A DNA stretch of 64,000 bases from the NCBI RefSeq assembly GCF_021412625.1, contig NZ_JAKCFI010000005.1, forward strand, positions 310,001-374,000, written 5' to 3'. The position numbers and the translations under genes were made by a program. Below the pieces are notes generated by a model. The model made no database searches. It was not told where the DNA came from and saw only the letters and a list, made by a program, of their open reading frames with translations. The stretch is from Myxococcus stipitatus. Its GTDB lineage: Bacteria > Myxococcota > Myxococcia > Myxococcales > Myxococcaceae. Below, one piece after another: positions 9,464 to 17,889 of this stretch (the first letter of the stretch is position 1; each line of letters starts with the position of its first letter).

Positions 9464-9658
9464 ACAGGCGACGGACGCGAGGCCCTGCGCGTCCGCCGTC
9501 CTCACGGATAGAGGCACGACGCACGCTCGCGCGGGCAATGACAGGCGACGGACGCGTGGCGCGCGTCCGCCCTCCTCACGGATAGAGGCGCGGCGCACGT
9601 CCGCACGGGCACTGCCCCGTCGCCGTGAGGGCACGGACGGCGTCGCGGTCCGTCGCCG
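9464..9658. repeat. REP-like palindromic repeat cluster (two direct, one inverted copy)
   Basis: Copy A (9464-9540, 77 bp) and copy B (9541-9614, 74 bp) are direct, abutting and very similar. Both contain ACAGGCGACGGACGCG, CTCACGGATAGAGGC and GCGCACG/ACGCACG segments. Each carries its own hairpin: GGACGCG ... CGCGTCC. A shorter, degenerate third copy (about 9621-9658) is in inverted orientation (CGTGAGG ... GTCCGTCGCC). The cluster lies between the convergent 3' ends of the orphan gene and the membrane-protein gene. It may act as a terminator, and the structure resembles repetitive extragenic palindromes. Confidence 0.6.
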
Positions 9659-9667
9659 CAGCCCCGC

Positions 9668-10600
9668 TCACATCGAGCGCGACAACATGGACGCGGCGAG
9701 GCTCGACAGCGCGGCGGCCACCGCGAAGTGGCGCCAGGCCCAACGCGCCAGCGTGCCGCGCGTGGCCTCCGCCTCCGCTCCGAGCACCAGGAGCGCGGGG
9801 CCATTGCCCCGCCCCCCGAGGACGAAGGAGCCCTCGGCTGCGCCGCGCTTCAACTCCCCCACCACGAAGCACGCGTCTCCCGCCGCTCCGACGCACTCCC
9901 ACGACAAGGCGCGAGGCTCCTCCGAGGAAGACGCGCCGCGAGCGGCCTCCACCGCGGGAACCCCCTCGCCCAGGGCGACCCGCGCCAGCGGGGGCAGCTC
10001 GCGACAACGCCGGGGCCGCACGGAGGCCATCAGGGATGCCGGCGAGAATCGCACCATCGCCCGGCTGTGCAGCCCCCGCAGCGCGAGCGCGGGAGGGAAG
10101 GCCCGTTCACGCGACAACAGGGGCCCCTTCCTGCCATCCGCGGCGACCTCCCGGACCTCGGCTTCGTAGAACGCGCAGCTCATGCCGCCCGGAGAGACGA
10201 GCGCGTTCTCCGCGTCCAGCGTCCCCTGGTAGACACCCCAGCCCGGGACCTGGCCCGACCGCAGCTCCGCCACGGCGTCGTCCAGCCTCCGTGGCGAGGA
10301 AGCCCGCAGCAACTCCGCGCCGGAACGCACCCGCGTGCCGCGAACCGCCGCCAGCGCGGCCACCACCAGCAGGGCGGCGCCCAGGCAGCGCTCCAGGATG
10401 GCGGACGAGGCCCACACCCGCCCATCACCGATGCGCGCGACCACGAGCAGGCCGCCCAGGGCCAGCAACGCGAACCAGAAGAGCGGAACACGCGGGACCC
10501 GCACCGCCGCGCCACGCCGCCCATAGGAGAGCGCCACCACGACGAGCGCCGCGAGGAACGCCGCATAGAGGGGCGCCAACACCATGCGCCAGTTGTCCAT
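9668..10600 (-). CDS. membrane protein, possible GIDE-like domain
   Basis: A 310-residue membrane protein. There are three hydrophobic segments near the N terminus (about residues 7-25, 38-55 and 68-86), a soluble middle of about 190 residues, and a final hydrophobic helix (about 288-306, FAVAAALSSLAASML). The soluble part has the pattern GTLDAENALVSPGGMSCAFYEAEVRE, then a charged stretch and a repeat of beta strands. It faintly resembles the bacterial GIDE/E3-ligase-like fold in layout (membrane helices flanking a domain with a conserved GxxCxFYE strand); I hold this loosely. Function is unknown. It ends next to the palindromic repeat cluster. Confidence 0.75.
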   Translation of the reverse strand: MDNWRMVLAPLYAAFLAALVVVALSYGRRGAAVRVPRVPLFWFALLALGGLLVVARIGDGRVWASSAILERCLGAALLVVAALAAVRGTRVRSGAELLRASSPRRLDDAVAELRSGQVPGWGVYQGTLDAENALVSPGGMSCAFYEAEVREVAADGRKGPLLSRERAFPPALALRGLHSRAMVRFSPASLMASVRPRRCRELPPLARVALGEGVPAVEAARGASSSEEPRALSWECVGAAGDACFVVGELKRGAAEGSFVLGGRGNGPALLVLGAEAEATRGTLARWAWRHFAVAAALSSLAASMLSRSM

Positions 10601-10913
10601 CCCAACCCCCGGCAGACACCGCCACGCCCGAACCCTGCACCCCGGCCGCGGGCGACAACTTGGGGTGCGCCGCGGACACGCGCAAGGTCGGCCGGTGCCA
10701 GGCGCAGTCCTTCAGCGAACAGCCCCCAGGCGCCACCCGGACCCCTCCGGACTCCCTGTGGCCGGAGTGTCTGGAACACGAGGGTTCGCGTGGGAGGCGA
10801 TGGTGCCCGGCTGCGGCGCGGCGCGCCACCTCAGGCTGCGCGTCGAACAACCCGACCAGGGCGACACGCCGGGGCGGGAAACGCCCTCCGCCGACGACGA
10901 AGCGCGCGCCCCG
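10601..10913. other. 313-bp gap without a supported gene
   Basis: This interval separates the membrane-protein gene from the kinase gene; both are on the minus strand. Only false frames cross it. It should hold the promoter of the membrane-protein gene and the end of the kinase transcript, but I find no convincing promoter box or terminator hairpin. A weak CACCCC ... GGGGTG inverted repeat is present near 10638-10667. Confidence 0.4.
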
Positions 10914-13292
10914 TCACTGCTCCTGGCCCGCGGCCACCTTGCGCGGAGGCCGCTCCTCCAGGCGCCCCTTGACCTTCAGGTCGTCGAACGTGCACGCGAG
11001 GTTGCGACAGCCGAGCGCCACCTTGCCGACGCGGTTCTCCAGCCCCGGCAACAGCTTGCGCGCGAAGCGGTGGCGCCCGAGGTATCCCTCCACCAGCACC
11101 CCACCCTTCGCCCGGCTCATCTTCAGCCGCACCGTGTAGGGGCCTTCGGCGGGCAGCGGCATCTCGTCCTCGACGAGGCCGTCCGTGTCCTGCGCGCTGT
11201 TGCCCACGACTTCCTGACCATCGTCGGAGAAGTAGCGCCACGCCAGCCGCATGCCCACGTCCGGAATCGCGAAGGCGGAGACCTGGAGGTCCCGGATGCG
11301 GAACGACAGCTCACCGTAGTGCTGGGCGTCGGGCTCCTCGGCGTAGTCCTTCCCGAGCGCCTTCACGTCCATCAGCACCTGCGCGTCGAAGTCGTCGGCC
11401 GCGAAGTACCGGTGCGCCACGTACGCGCGGGGCACCAGCCTGCGCCCCTGGGTCTCCTTGCCCCCCTGACGCGCCTGGAGCTGTCCATCCACCAGCTTCC
11501 ACTCGCCGCTGTGGAGGTTGATCTCCTCGGAGCCATTCGTGTTGAACGACACCTCGAAGCGGGACGAGCCACCCGGCTTCTCCGCGGGAACCAGGTCCGC
11601 CGAGGCGAAGACCTCGTGGTACGTGTTCGGCGGCCACGGCTTCGTGGGCCCCTGCGGCGCCGCCACCTGTCCACGGTTGTCACCCTGGCCCACGTGGAGG
11701 CTGACCGGCCCCACCAGCCAGCGCACCCCGAGCCCCAGCACCGCGAGGCCGCCCACCAGGGACAACCCGCCACGCACCCGCCGCCACCCCAGCCGCAGCT
11801 TGCGCGTCAACTGGCTGTTGCCACGCGCCGTGGTGGGACGCCGCTCGGTCGCCCCCGCCGACGGCAACGCGGGGCCCGACGAGCTGGAGATCATCGCCTC
11901 GAGCGCGTCGCACAGCTCGCGAGCGTTCGCGTAGCGCGCCTCCGGGTCCGTCTCCAGCAGCCGCTCCACCACCGTGTCCACGCGCGGGTCCAGCCCCGGC
12001 ACCTTGCGCGACGGCAGCTTGAAGCGCCCCAGCGGCAACTCTCCGGTGAGGACCTCGTAGAGCACCACGCCCAGCGAGAAGAGGTCCGCGCGCCCGTCCA
12101 CGCTCTTCGCGTCGCGCCGCTGCTCCGGGGCCATGTAGTTCAACGTCCCCATGGCCACCGCCGTGGCGGTGAGGTGGTGCGCCGTGTCGGACTGGCGCAT
12201 GCCCGCCAGCCCGAAGTCCGCGACCTTCACGTGGCCGCGCCCATCCAGCAGGATGTTCTCCGGCTTGAGGTCGCGGTGGATGATGTCCTTGTCGTGCGCG
12301 CACTCGATGGCGCGCGCCGCCTGGAGCAGCCACTTCAGCGCCTGCTGCGGCGTGAGCGAGCTGGAGGCCATGGCCTCGCGCAGCGAGCGGCCCTCCACGA
12401 ACTCCATCACGAAGTAGTAGTGCTCCCCCACCACGCCCCGGTCGATGATCTGCACGATGTGCGGGTGATTGAGGGCGGCCAGGACCGTGGCCTCCTTCTC
12501 GAAGCGGGCGACGAACTCCGGGTCCTTCGCCAACCGGGGCGGCAGCAGCTTCACCGCCACCGTCCGCCCCAGCGACACCTGCCGCGCCAGCCAGACCTCG
12601 CCCATGCCGCCGCGCCCGAGCAGCTCCCGCAGCTCGAACCCCGGCAGCATCACCGTCCCGGCGGTCCCGAGGACCGTGTTCGCCGCGTGCACGTCCAGGT
12701 CGGACCCCGCGTCCCCACGCCCCGTGGGCGCGCCCGTGCGCACCACCGTCCGGCCCACGGCCGCCTCGGAATCCGGCTCGGACGAAGGCAGCGCCACCCC
12801 ACTCGAGGACGGCACGCCGCCCTCGCCCTCCACCGGCGCGCCCCCCGACGCCGCCTCGAAGGCCACGCCCGGAAGCGCCACACCGTTCGAACCCGTGCGA
12901 CCCGTACCCACGCAAACTCCACTGTCCTGCCCCGGTCCGGCCCCGCCCGGGAACATTCCATCACCCGCTCGCGGAGCGACGTCAGCCACGCCCCCCGCTG
13001 TCGACCCCACGACACTTCCCCCACCCCCCACGCCCCCATCCACCGCGACGCCCGGGAGCAGCACCTCCACCCCGGACGGCGGCCTCGGCAAGTCCGCCCC
13101 CGGCACCACCGTGTCCCGCGTGTGCTCCGACCCGCCCCGCGAGATGCCCGACAGCCCCGAACGCGTGCCCTGGACGTCCAACCGCCGCACCTCGAAGCGG
13201 ATGCCGCACTTGCACGTCACGCGCTGCCCGCTGACGTAGACGCGGATGTCGTGCTGGACCCCGCAGTTGGGACACGCCTGCGTCGTGGTCAT
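10914..13292 (-). CDS. zinc-ribbon transmembrane Ser/Thr protein kinase
   Basis: A 792-residue Hanks-type kinase. The N terminus carries a zinc-ribbon-like CPNCG (7-11) and CKCG (27-30). A long Gly/Pro/Ser-rich linker follows (about 45-215). The kinase domain spans 219-470, with GRGGMGEV (226-233), catalytic Lys248, HRDLKPEN (339-346) and DFG (359-361), so it should be active. One membrane helix lies at about 508-528. About 260 extracytoplasmic residues follow; they look like a beta-rich lectin/laminin-type or DUF1080-like domain (inference). The start is the ATG at 13292, in an ATGA overlap with the stop of the cyclase gene upstream. The two signalling proteins are therefore translationally coupled. 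Confidence 0.93.
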   Translation of the reverse strand: MTTTQACPNCGVQHDIRVYVSGQRVTCKCGIRFEVRRLDVQGTRSGLSGISRGGSEHTRDTVVPGADLPRPPSGVEVLLPGVAVDGGVGGGGSVVGSTAGGVADVAPRAGDGMFPGGAGPGQDSGVCVGTGRTGSNGVALPGVAFEAASGGAPVEGEGGVPSSSGVALPSSEPDSEAAVGRTVVRTGAPTGRGDAGSDLDVHAANTVLGTAGTVMLPGFELRELLGRGGMGEVWLARQVSLGRTVAVKLLPPRLAKDPEFVARFEKEATVLAALNHPHIVQIIDRGVVGEHYYFVMEFVEGRSLREAMASSSLTPQQALKWLLQAARAIECAHDKDIIHRDLKPENILLDGRGHVKVADFGLAGMRQSDTAHHLTATAVAMGTLNYMAPEQRRDAKSVDGRADLFSLGVVLYEVLTGELPLGRFKLPSRKVPGLDPRVDTVVERLLETDPEARYANARELCDALEAMISSSSGPALPSAGATERRPTTARGNSQLTRKLRLGWRRVRGGLSLVGGLAVLGLGVRWLVGPVSLHVGQGDNRGQVAAPQGPTKPWPPNTYHEVFASADLVPAEKPGGSSRFEVSFNTNGSEEINLHSGEWKLVDGQLQARQGGKETQGRRLVPRAYVAHRYFAADDFDAQVLMDVKALGKDYAEEPDAQHYGELSFRIRDLQVSAFAIPDVGMRLAWRYFSDDGQEVVGNSAQDTDGLVEDEMPLPAEGPYTVRLKMSRAKGGVLVEGYLGRHRFARKLLPGLENRVGKVALGCRNLACTFDDLKVKGRLEERPPRKVAAGQEQ

Positions 13293-14950
13293 GCGCGGCG
13301 CGGGGAGGCGGCGGTCGTGTGTTCCACGCCGTGGATGCGGTAGGTGGGCACGGCCTTCTCCTTGCCCTTCACCTGCAGCGCTGGCAGCGCCTCCACGTCG
13401 AACCCGGCGCCCGCCTTGCGGACGGTCGACTCGGACGCCAGCACCTCGCCGCTCTTCGCCATGCCACACAGGCGCGACGCGGTGTTCACGGTGTCGCCGA
13501 TGGCGGTGAACTCGTGCCGCTCCGCGCTGCCCATGTACCCGACGACGGCCTGACCGGTGTTGATGCCGATGCCGACCTCGATGGGCGCCTTGCCCACCGC
13601 GACGCGCTGCCGGTTGATGGCCTCCACCGCGTCCTGCATCTCCAGCGCCGCCCGCATCGCCCGCGCCGAGTCGTCCGGGTGCGACAGCGGCGGGCCCCAC
13701 ACCGCCATGACGCAGTCGCCGATGAACTTGTCCAGGTTCCCCTCGTAGCGGAACACCACGTCCGCCATCGACGTGAAGAAGGTGTTGAGCATCGCCACCA
13801 CCTCCTGCGGCGACTCGTTCTCGGAGATGGTGGTGAAGCCGCGGATGTCCGCGAACAGGCAGCTCACCTCGGCCAGCCGGCTCTGGCGCAGGTCCTCCGT
13901 CTCGCCGGAGATCACCGCGTCCGCCACCGCCTTCGACAGGAAGCGGCTGAGCTCCGCGCGCGTCACCGCCTCCGCGCGGATCTGCTCGCCCAGCACCACG
14001 TTCTCCAGCGCGATGCTCGCCTGCGAGGCGATGCCGGAGAGGATGTTCAGGTCCTTCTCCGAGAAGGCGTTGATCTGCTGCCGGCTGTCCAGGAACAGCA
14101 CCGCCTGGATCTTCGTCTTCACCATCAGCGGCACCGCCATGGCGGACCGGATGCCCTGGGCGACGATGCTCTGCGCCCCGGAGAAGCGCTCGTCGATGAT
14201 GGCGTCCGCCGTCAGCACCGCCTTGCCCGTCTCCACCACCCGCTTGAGCACGGTGTCGGAGAGCATCACGTTGACGGCCTTGCCCGTGCGGTGGTGCACC
14301 GCGGCGGGGATGAACTCGCCGTCCCCGGACACCTTGAGGATGACGCCGTGGTCCGCCGCCAGCAGCTGGAAGGCGACCTTGAGGATCTGATCGAACAGCC
14401 CCGTCTGGCTGCCCTGCAGGCTCACCTGCCGGTGGAACTCGTGGGCGATGCGCAGCTTCTCGTAGTCGCGGCGCAGCGCCTCCACGTCCGCCACCTGGTC
14501 CACCGGACGGAAGTTCTGCGGCACCTGGTCCATCTGCGCCAGGAAGGCGGGCATGGACACCGACTGCGCCACCACCGTCACGCCAGGCGCGGTGGGCGCC
14601 TCGTGGTTCACCGGCGGCTCGCCGCTGTGGAAGATGAGGCGCGAGGAGCCCAGGGCGATCTCATCCCCGTCCCGCAGGCGCAGCTCCTTCACGCGCTTGC
14701 CGTTGACGAACGTGCCGTTGGAGGACCCCAGGTCCTTGAGGACGAAGTCCTTGCCCACGCGTTCGATGGTCGCATGCTCCTTGGAGACCTCGCGGTCGAC
14801 CAGGCGCAGCGTGTTGGACGGATGGCGGCCGAGCGACGTCAGCGGCCCCAAAGGGAACTCCCCGAGGCTGCCGTCGGCGAAGCGTCCCGTCAGCCGGGGT
14901 CCGCGAAGCTGGCCGGACTTTGGATTGATTGGGGCGGGTGCCTGGCTCAC
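13289..14950 (-). CDS. FHA-GAF class III adenylate cyclase
   Basis: A 553-residue signalling enzyme. The FHA domain (about residues 20-100) has GRHPSN, SKEH and SSNGTF, the phosphothreonine-binding set. The GAF domain spans about 170-330. The class III cyclase domain (about 355-530) has the metal aspartates in FADIRGF and GDCVMAVW, Lys in DKFIGD, Thr in FTAIGD and transition-state residues in NTASR. The Lys/Thr pair is that of bacterial adenylate rather than guanylate cyclases. The GTG at 14950 is favoured over an ATG at 15049, because the extra 33 residues are low-complexity and non-conserved in style. An FHA domain beside a Ser/Thr kinase gene suggests that the kinase, or another, regulates the cyclase by phosphorylation. 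Confidence 0.94.
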   Translation of the reverse strand: MSQAPAPINPKSGQLRGPRLTGRFADGSLGEFPLGPLTSLGRHPSNTLRLVDREVSKEHATIERVGKDFVLKDLGSSNGTFVNGKRVKELRLRDGDEIALGSSRLIFHSGEPPVNHEAPTAPGVTVVAQSVSMPAFLAQMDQVPQNFRPVDQVADVEALRRDYEKLRIAHEFHRQVSLQGSQTGLFDQILKVAFQLLAADHGVILKVSGDGEFIPAAVHHRTGKAVNVMLSDTVLKRVVETGKAVLTADAIIDERFSGAQSIVAQGIRSAMAVPLMVKTKIQAVLFLDSRQQINAFSEKDLNILSGIASQASIALENVVLGEQIRAEAVTRAELSRFLSKAVADAVISGETEDLRQSRLAEVSCLFADIRGFTTISENESPQEVVAMLNTFFTSMADVVFRYEGNLDKFIGDCVMAVWGPPLSHPDDSARAMRAALEMQDAVEAINRQRVAVGKAPIEVGIGINTGQAVVGYMGSAERHEFTAIGDTVNTASRLCGMAKSGEVLASESTVRKAGAGFDVEALPALQVKGKEKAVPTYRIHGVEHTTAASPRRA

Positions 14951-15115
14951 GCGCGAATCCTCACCGGCCCGGACACTACCAGAGCCGCTCGACAGCGGGG
15001 AACGTCTGGCGCCCACCCCCGGGCCGGCCCCCCCGGGGGTACCCTGCACGGCCGGTCAGGGTCCAGCCCCTGGGAGGCACGGGGGGAGGCGCCGGTTCCC
15101 CCCGGCCGGGCCCCC

Positions 15116-15136
15116 GGCGCATGGGCCCCATGCGCC
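15116..15136. promoter_or_regulatory. 21-nt perfect palindrome upstream of truD
   Basis: GGCGCATGGG-C-CCCATGCGCC has perfect 10-bp arms around one central base. It lies 40 bp upstream of truD and about 165 bp upstream of the divergent cyclase start. It may be an operator serving one or both genes. Confidence 0.35.
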
Positions 15137-15175
15137 CCGCTTCTATCCCGGGGCACTCACTGGTAAGGGGGGCGC

Positions 15176-16690
15176 GTGCGAATCAAACAGAAGCCCGAAG
15201 ACTTCAGCGTCAAGGAATCCTACCGGTTCGACGAGGTTCCCAGCGGGCGCTTCCGGGTCTACCTGATGGACAAGCAGAAGCTGTCCACCTTCGACGCCGT
15301 GGCGCGCCTGCGCGACGCGTTCGGCCTCAAGCCGGGCTCCATCAGCTACTGCGGGCTGAAGGACAAGCAGGGCCGGACCGAGCAGATCATCGCCGTGGAC
15401 GGCGCCGACGTGGACATGCAGGAGCCCGACCTGCGCCTGAAGTACCTGGGGCGCACCGACAAGGCCCTGTCCTCGGCCAACATCACCTCCAACCGCTTCT
15501 CCGTCACCGTCCGCGCCCTAAGCCCGGAGTCCCTGGGCCCCCTCAACGTGGCCGCCGCCGAGGTCAACCGCCTGGGCGTCGTCAACTACTTCGACAGCCA
15601 GCGCTTCGGCTCGCTGAAGCACGGCCAGGGCTTCATCGCCAAGGACCTCATCCGGGGCGACTTCGAGGCCGCCCTCCACAACTACCTGGCCAAGCCGTCG
15701 GAGCTGGACCGCTCCGAGGACGCCAAGGTGAAGGCCTTCTGGCGCGAGCACTGGGGCCGCTGGGACGCGCGCGTCCCCTTCGAGGGCACCAAGAAGTACC
15801 ACCGCGTCCTCAAGTCGCTGCGCGACGAGCCCAAGGACTTCGTCCGGGCCTTCCTGCAGATCGACGCGGACTACCGCGCGATGCTGCTGTTCACCTACCA
15901 GAGCTACCTCTGGAACGAGGGCGTGCGGCGCTACCTCCAGCTGCTCCTGCCGCGCGAGCACCTGTTCCCCATGCGCTACCAGGCCGGCACGCTGCTGTTC
16001 CACCGCGACGCCAGCCCGGACGTGCTGCGCACCCTGCGCGACGCCACCTTCCCGCTGCTCGGCCCCGACAGCACCTTCTCCGACCCCAAGGTCGAGGAGG
16101 CGGTGCAGTGGGTGCTGGGCCGCGAGAAGCTGAAGCTGGACGACCTGCGCATCCCGGAGGCCGGGCGCCTGCTGTTCTTCAAGCACGAGGAGCGCCCCGT
16201 CCTGTCCTTCCCCCACAAGCTCGTGGTGGGCCGCACCCAGAACGACGAGCTCAACCGGGACCACATCAAGGTCAACGTCGCCTTCACCCTGCCCCCCGGC
16301 GCCTACGCCACCCTGGTCGTCAAGCGGCTGTTCCACTTCGAATACGCGGAGGACACCCCGGAGGAGATCCGCGCCTCGCAGCGCCCCAGGCTCGTCGAGG
16401 CCGAGCAGGCCGCCGGGCTGCCCTCCAGCCGCCGGGGCCCTCCCGCCCGCGAGGACGCCCGCCGCGCCCCCCCCGCCCGCGAGGGCGGCCGCCGCGCCCC
16501 CGCGCCCCGTCAGGCCCCGGCCAAGGACACCCCCACCCGGGGCAAGGCGCTCGCCCAGCAGGCGGAGACCCAGAAGCCCGAGCCCGCCGCGCCGCTCGGA
16601 TTCCGTGAAAAACAGCGCCAGCGCAAGGCCGCCCGCGAGGTCGCCCGGACGGAGGCCGCCGCCAAGCGGCCGAAATCACGGAAGAAATAG
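15176..16690 (+). CDS. truD: tRNA pseudouridine(13) synthase TruD
   Basis: TruD isomerises U13 of tRNAs to pseudouridine. The 504-residue protein shows the N-terminal substrate-binding start (EDFSVKE), the catalytic motif GLKDKQG at 60-66 with the catalytic Asp63, the NRF strand in ITSNRFSVTVR, and the FDSQRFGS region near 137. The conserved fold ends near residue 400. About 95 further residues are a disordered, basic Pro/Arg/Ala-rich tail (several PPARE and RRAP units, ending in KRPKSRKK) not needed by the family and perhaps RNA-binding. The GTG start at 15176 follows a TAAGGGGGG ribosome site. Confidence 0.95.
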   Translation: MRIKQKPEDFSVKESYRFDEVPSGRFRVYLMDKQKLSTFDAVARLRDAFGLKPGSISYCGLKDKQGRTEQIIAVDGADVDMQEPDLRLKYLGRTDKALSSANITSNRFSVTVRALSPESLGPLNVAAAEVNRLGVVNYFDSQRFGSLKHGQGFIAKDLIRGDFEAALHNYLAKPSELDRSEDAKVKAFWREHWGRWDARVPFEGTKKYHRVLKSLRDEPKDFVRAFLQIDADYRAMLLFTYQSYLWNEGVRRYLQLLLPREHLFPMRYQAGTLLFHRDASPDVLRTLRDATFPLLGPDSTFSDPKVEEAVQWVLGREKLKLDDLRIPEAGRLLFFKHEERPVLSFPHKLVVGRTQNDELNRDHIKVNVAFTLPPGAYATLVVKRLFHFEYAEDTPEEIRASQRPRLVEAEQAAGLPSSRRGPPAREDARRAPPAREGGRRAPAPRQAPAKDTPTRGKALAQQAETQKPEPAAPLGFREKQRQRKAAREVARTEAAAKRPKSRKK

Positions 16691-16752
16691 GATTGCCGCG
16701 CGGATGAAATACCTGGACGCAATGGGCCGGGGCACACACCGTAGACCGGAAT

Positions 16753-17382
16753 GTGAACGCTCTTGCCCTCGACGACGCTCCCGGGACGCTCGCCCACGCC
16801 ATTGGGATGCTGATGGCTGACGACGCGGTCCCGCTCCCCTGGAAGGCCGACGTGCAGGCGGCCCGCCGGGGAGATCCGTCCGCCTTCGAGTCCCTGGTGC
16901 GCAGCGTCCAGCGCCAGGTGTACGGCCTGGCCCTGAGGCTGCTGCAGAGCGAAGCCGAGGCGGCGGAGATCTCCCAGGAGGCCCTGCTGCGCGCGTACCA
17001 GAACCTCCACCGGTACGACGACTCGCGGCCGTTCGACCTGTGGGTGCTCGCCATCACCCGCAACCTCTGCCTGGACCTGCTGCGCCGGCGCACGAAGGTG
17101 CGCACGGAGGAGCTGGAGCCCATGAAGGAGGTGCTCCCCAGCGGCGAGGCGTCGCAGGAGGAAGGCGCCATCGCCCGCGAGGAGCGGCAGTCCCTCGAGG
17201 AGGCCATGGCCACGCTCTCCGTCGACGACCGTGAAGTCCTCGCGCTCTACTACGTCCAGAAGCGCACGACGAAGGAGATCGCGCAGATCCTCGGGTGCGC
17301 CCCTGGCACCATCATGGCCCGGCTCTTCCGGGCCCGAGAGAAGCTGCGCAAGAAGATGACCACCGAGGAGGCACCCCGATGA
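16753..17382 (+). CDS. ECF-type RNA polymerase sigma factor
   Basis: A 209-residue sigma-70-family protein of ECF size. Region 2 (about residues 35-105) has GDPSAFESLVR, AEEISQEALLRAY-like and DLWVLAITRNLCLDLLRRR segments. Region 4 (about 150-203) has VDDREVLALYYVQKRTTKEIAQILGCAPGTIMARLFRAREKL. It directs polymerase to stress or envelope promoters. The GTG at 16753 is used here. An ATG at 16807 would remove the non-conserved first 18 residues and is a fair alternative. It overlaps the next gene (a membrane zinc-site protein) by ATGA, the usual sigma/anti-sigma arrangement. Confidence 0.93.
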   Translation: MNALALDDAPGTLAHAIGMLMADDAVPLPWKADVQAARRGDPSAFESLVRSVQRQVYGLALRLLQSEAEAAEISQEALLRAYQNLHRYDDSRPFDLWVLAITRNLCLDLLRRRTKVRTEELEPMKEVLPSGEASQEEGAIAREERQSLEEAMATLSVDDREVLALYYVQKRTTKEIAQILGCAPGTIMARLFRAREKLRKKMTTEEAPR

Positions 17383-17882
17383 GCGCGCACCCGTGTCCCG
17401 ACCTGGAGGTCCTCTTCGCGCAGCTCGAGGAAGGCGAGGGCCCCGCCCTGGACCACGCCGCCGAGTGCGAGGCGTGCGCGGCGGTCCTCGAGGAGCACCG
17501 GCTGCTGGAGCAGGACCTGTACCGGCTGGCGGATCCGCTCCCCCCCCCCTCCCTGGTCGCCAGCGTGATGGCGCGGGTGGCGGTCGAGCCCGTGCCGCAG
17601 CGGCGCGAGGTGTGGTCCGGGCTCGCCATCCTCCTGACCTCGCTCGTGGGCGGCCTGGGCTACCTGCTGTTGAACGACCAGGCGCTCGGCCGCCTGGGCA
17701 CGAACGCGGCGTCCTTCGTCGTGGAGGGACGGCTGTTCGCGGAGGGCGTGCTCAGCGGCGCCCGCGCGCTGTGGTCCACCGAGGGGCTGGCCGTGGCGGC
17801 CATCCTCGCCTTCCTCCTCGTCACCTCCCTCGCGGGGCTCAAGCGACTCGCAGCCAGCGCCCCCACCCCCTCCCAGGCCTGA
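17379..17882 (+). CDS. membrane-anchored anti-sigma factor with ZAS-like zinc site
   Basis: A 167-residue protein. Its cytoplasmic N terminus contains a putative zinc site: Cys6 early, then HAAECEAC (HxxxCxxC) near residues 27-34. Two hydrophobic segments follow (about residues 85-103 and 136-154). This is the design of ZAS-family anti-sigma factors, which hold an ECF sigma factor at the membrane until a signal arrives. It starts inside the stop codon of the sigma gene and ends 7 bp before the next gene, so the three genes form one operon. The assignment rests on the zinc motif and position rather than on overall similarity. Confidence 0.85.
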   Translation: MSAHPCPDLEVLFAQLEEGEGPALDHAAECEACAAVLEEHRLLEQDLYRLADPLPPPSLVASVMARVAVEPVPQRREVWSGLAILLTSLVGGLGYLLLNDQALGRLGTNAASFVVEGRLFAEGVLSGARALWSTEGLAVAAILAFLLVTSLAGLKRLAASAPTPSQA

Positions 17883-17889
17883 GCGTCCC

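Noticed and set aside
13293..13700. N-terminal extension of the Ser/Thr kinase frame by 136 codons
   Set aside because: The extension lies inside the cyclase gene in another frame and has shadow composition; the ATGA overlap at 13289-13292 defines the start.
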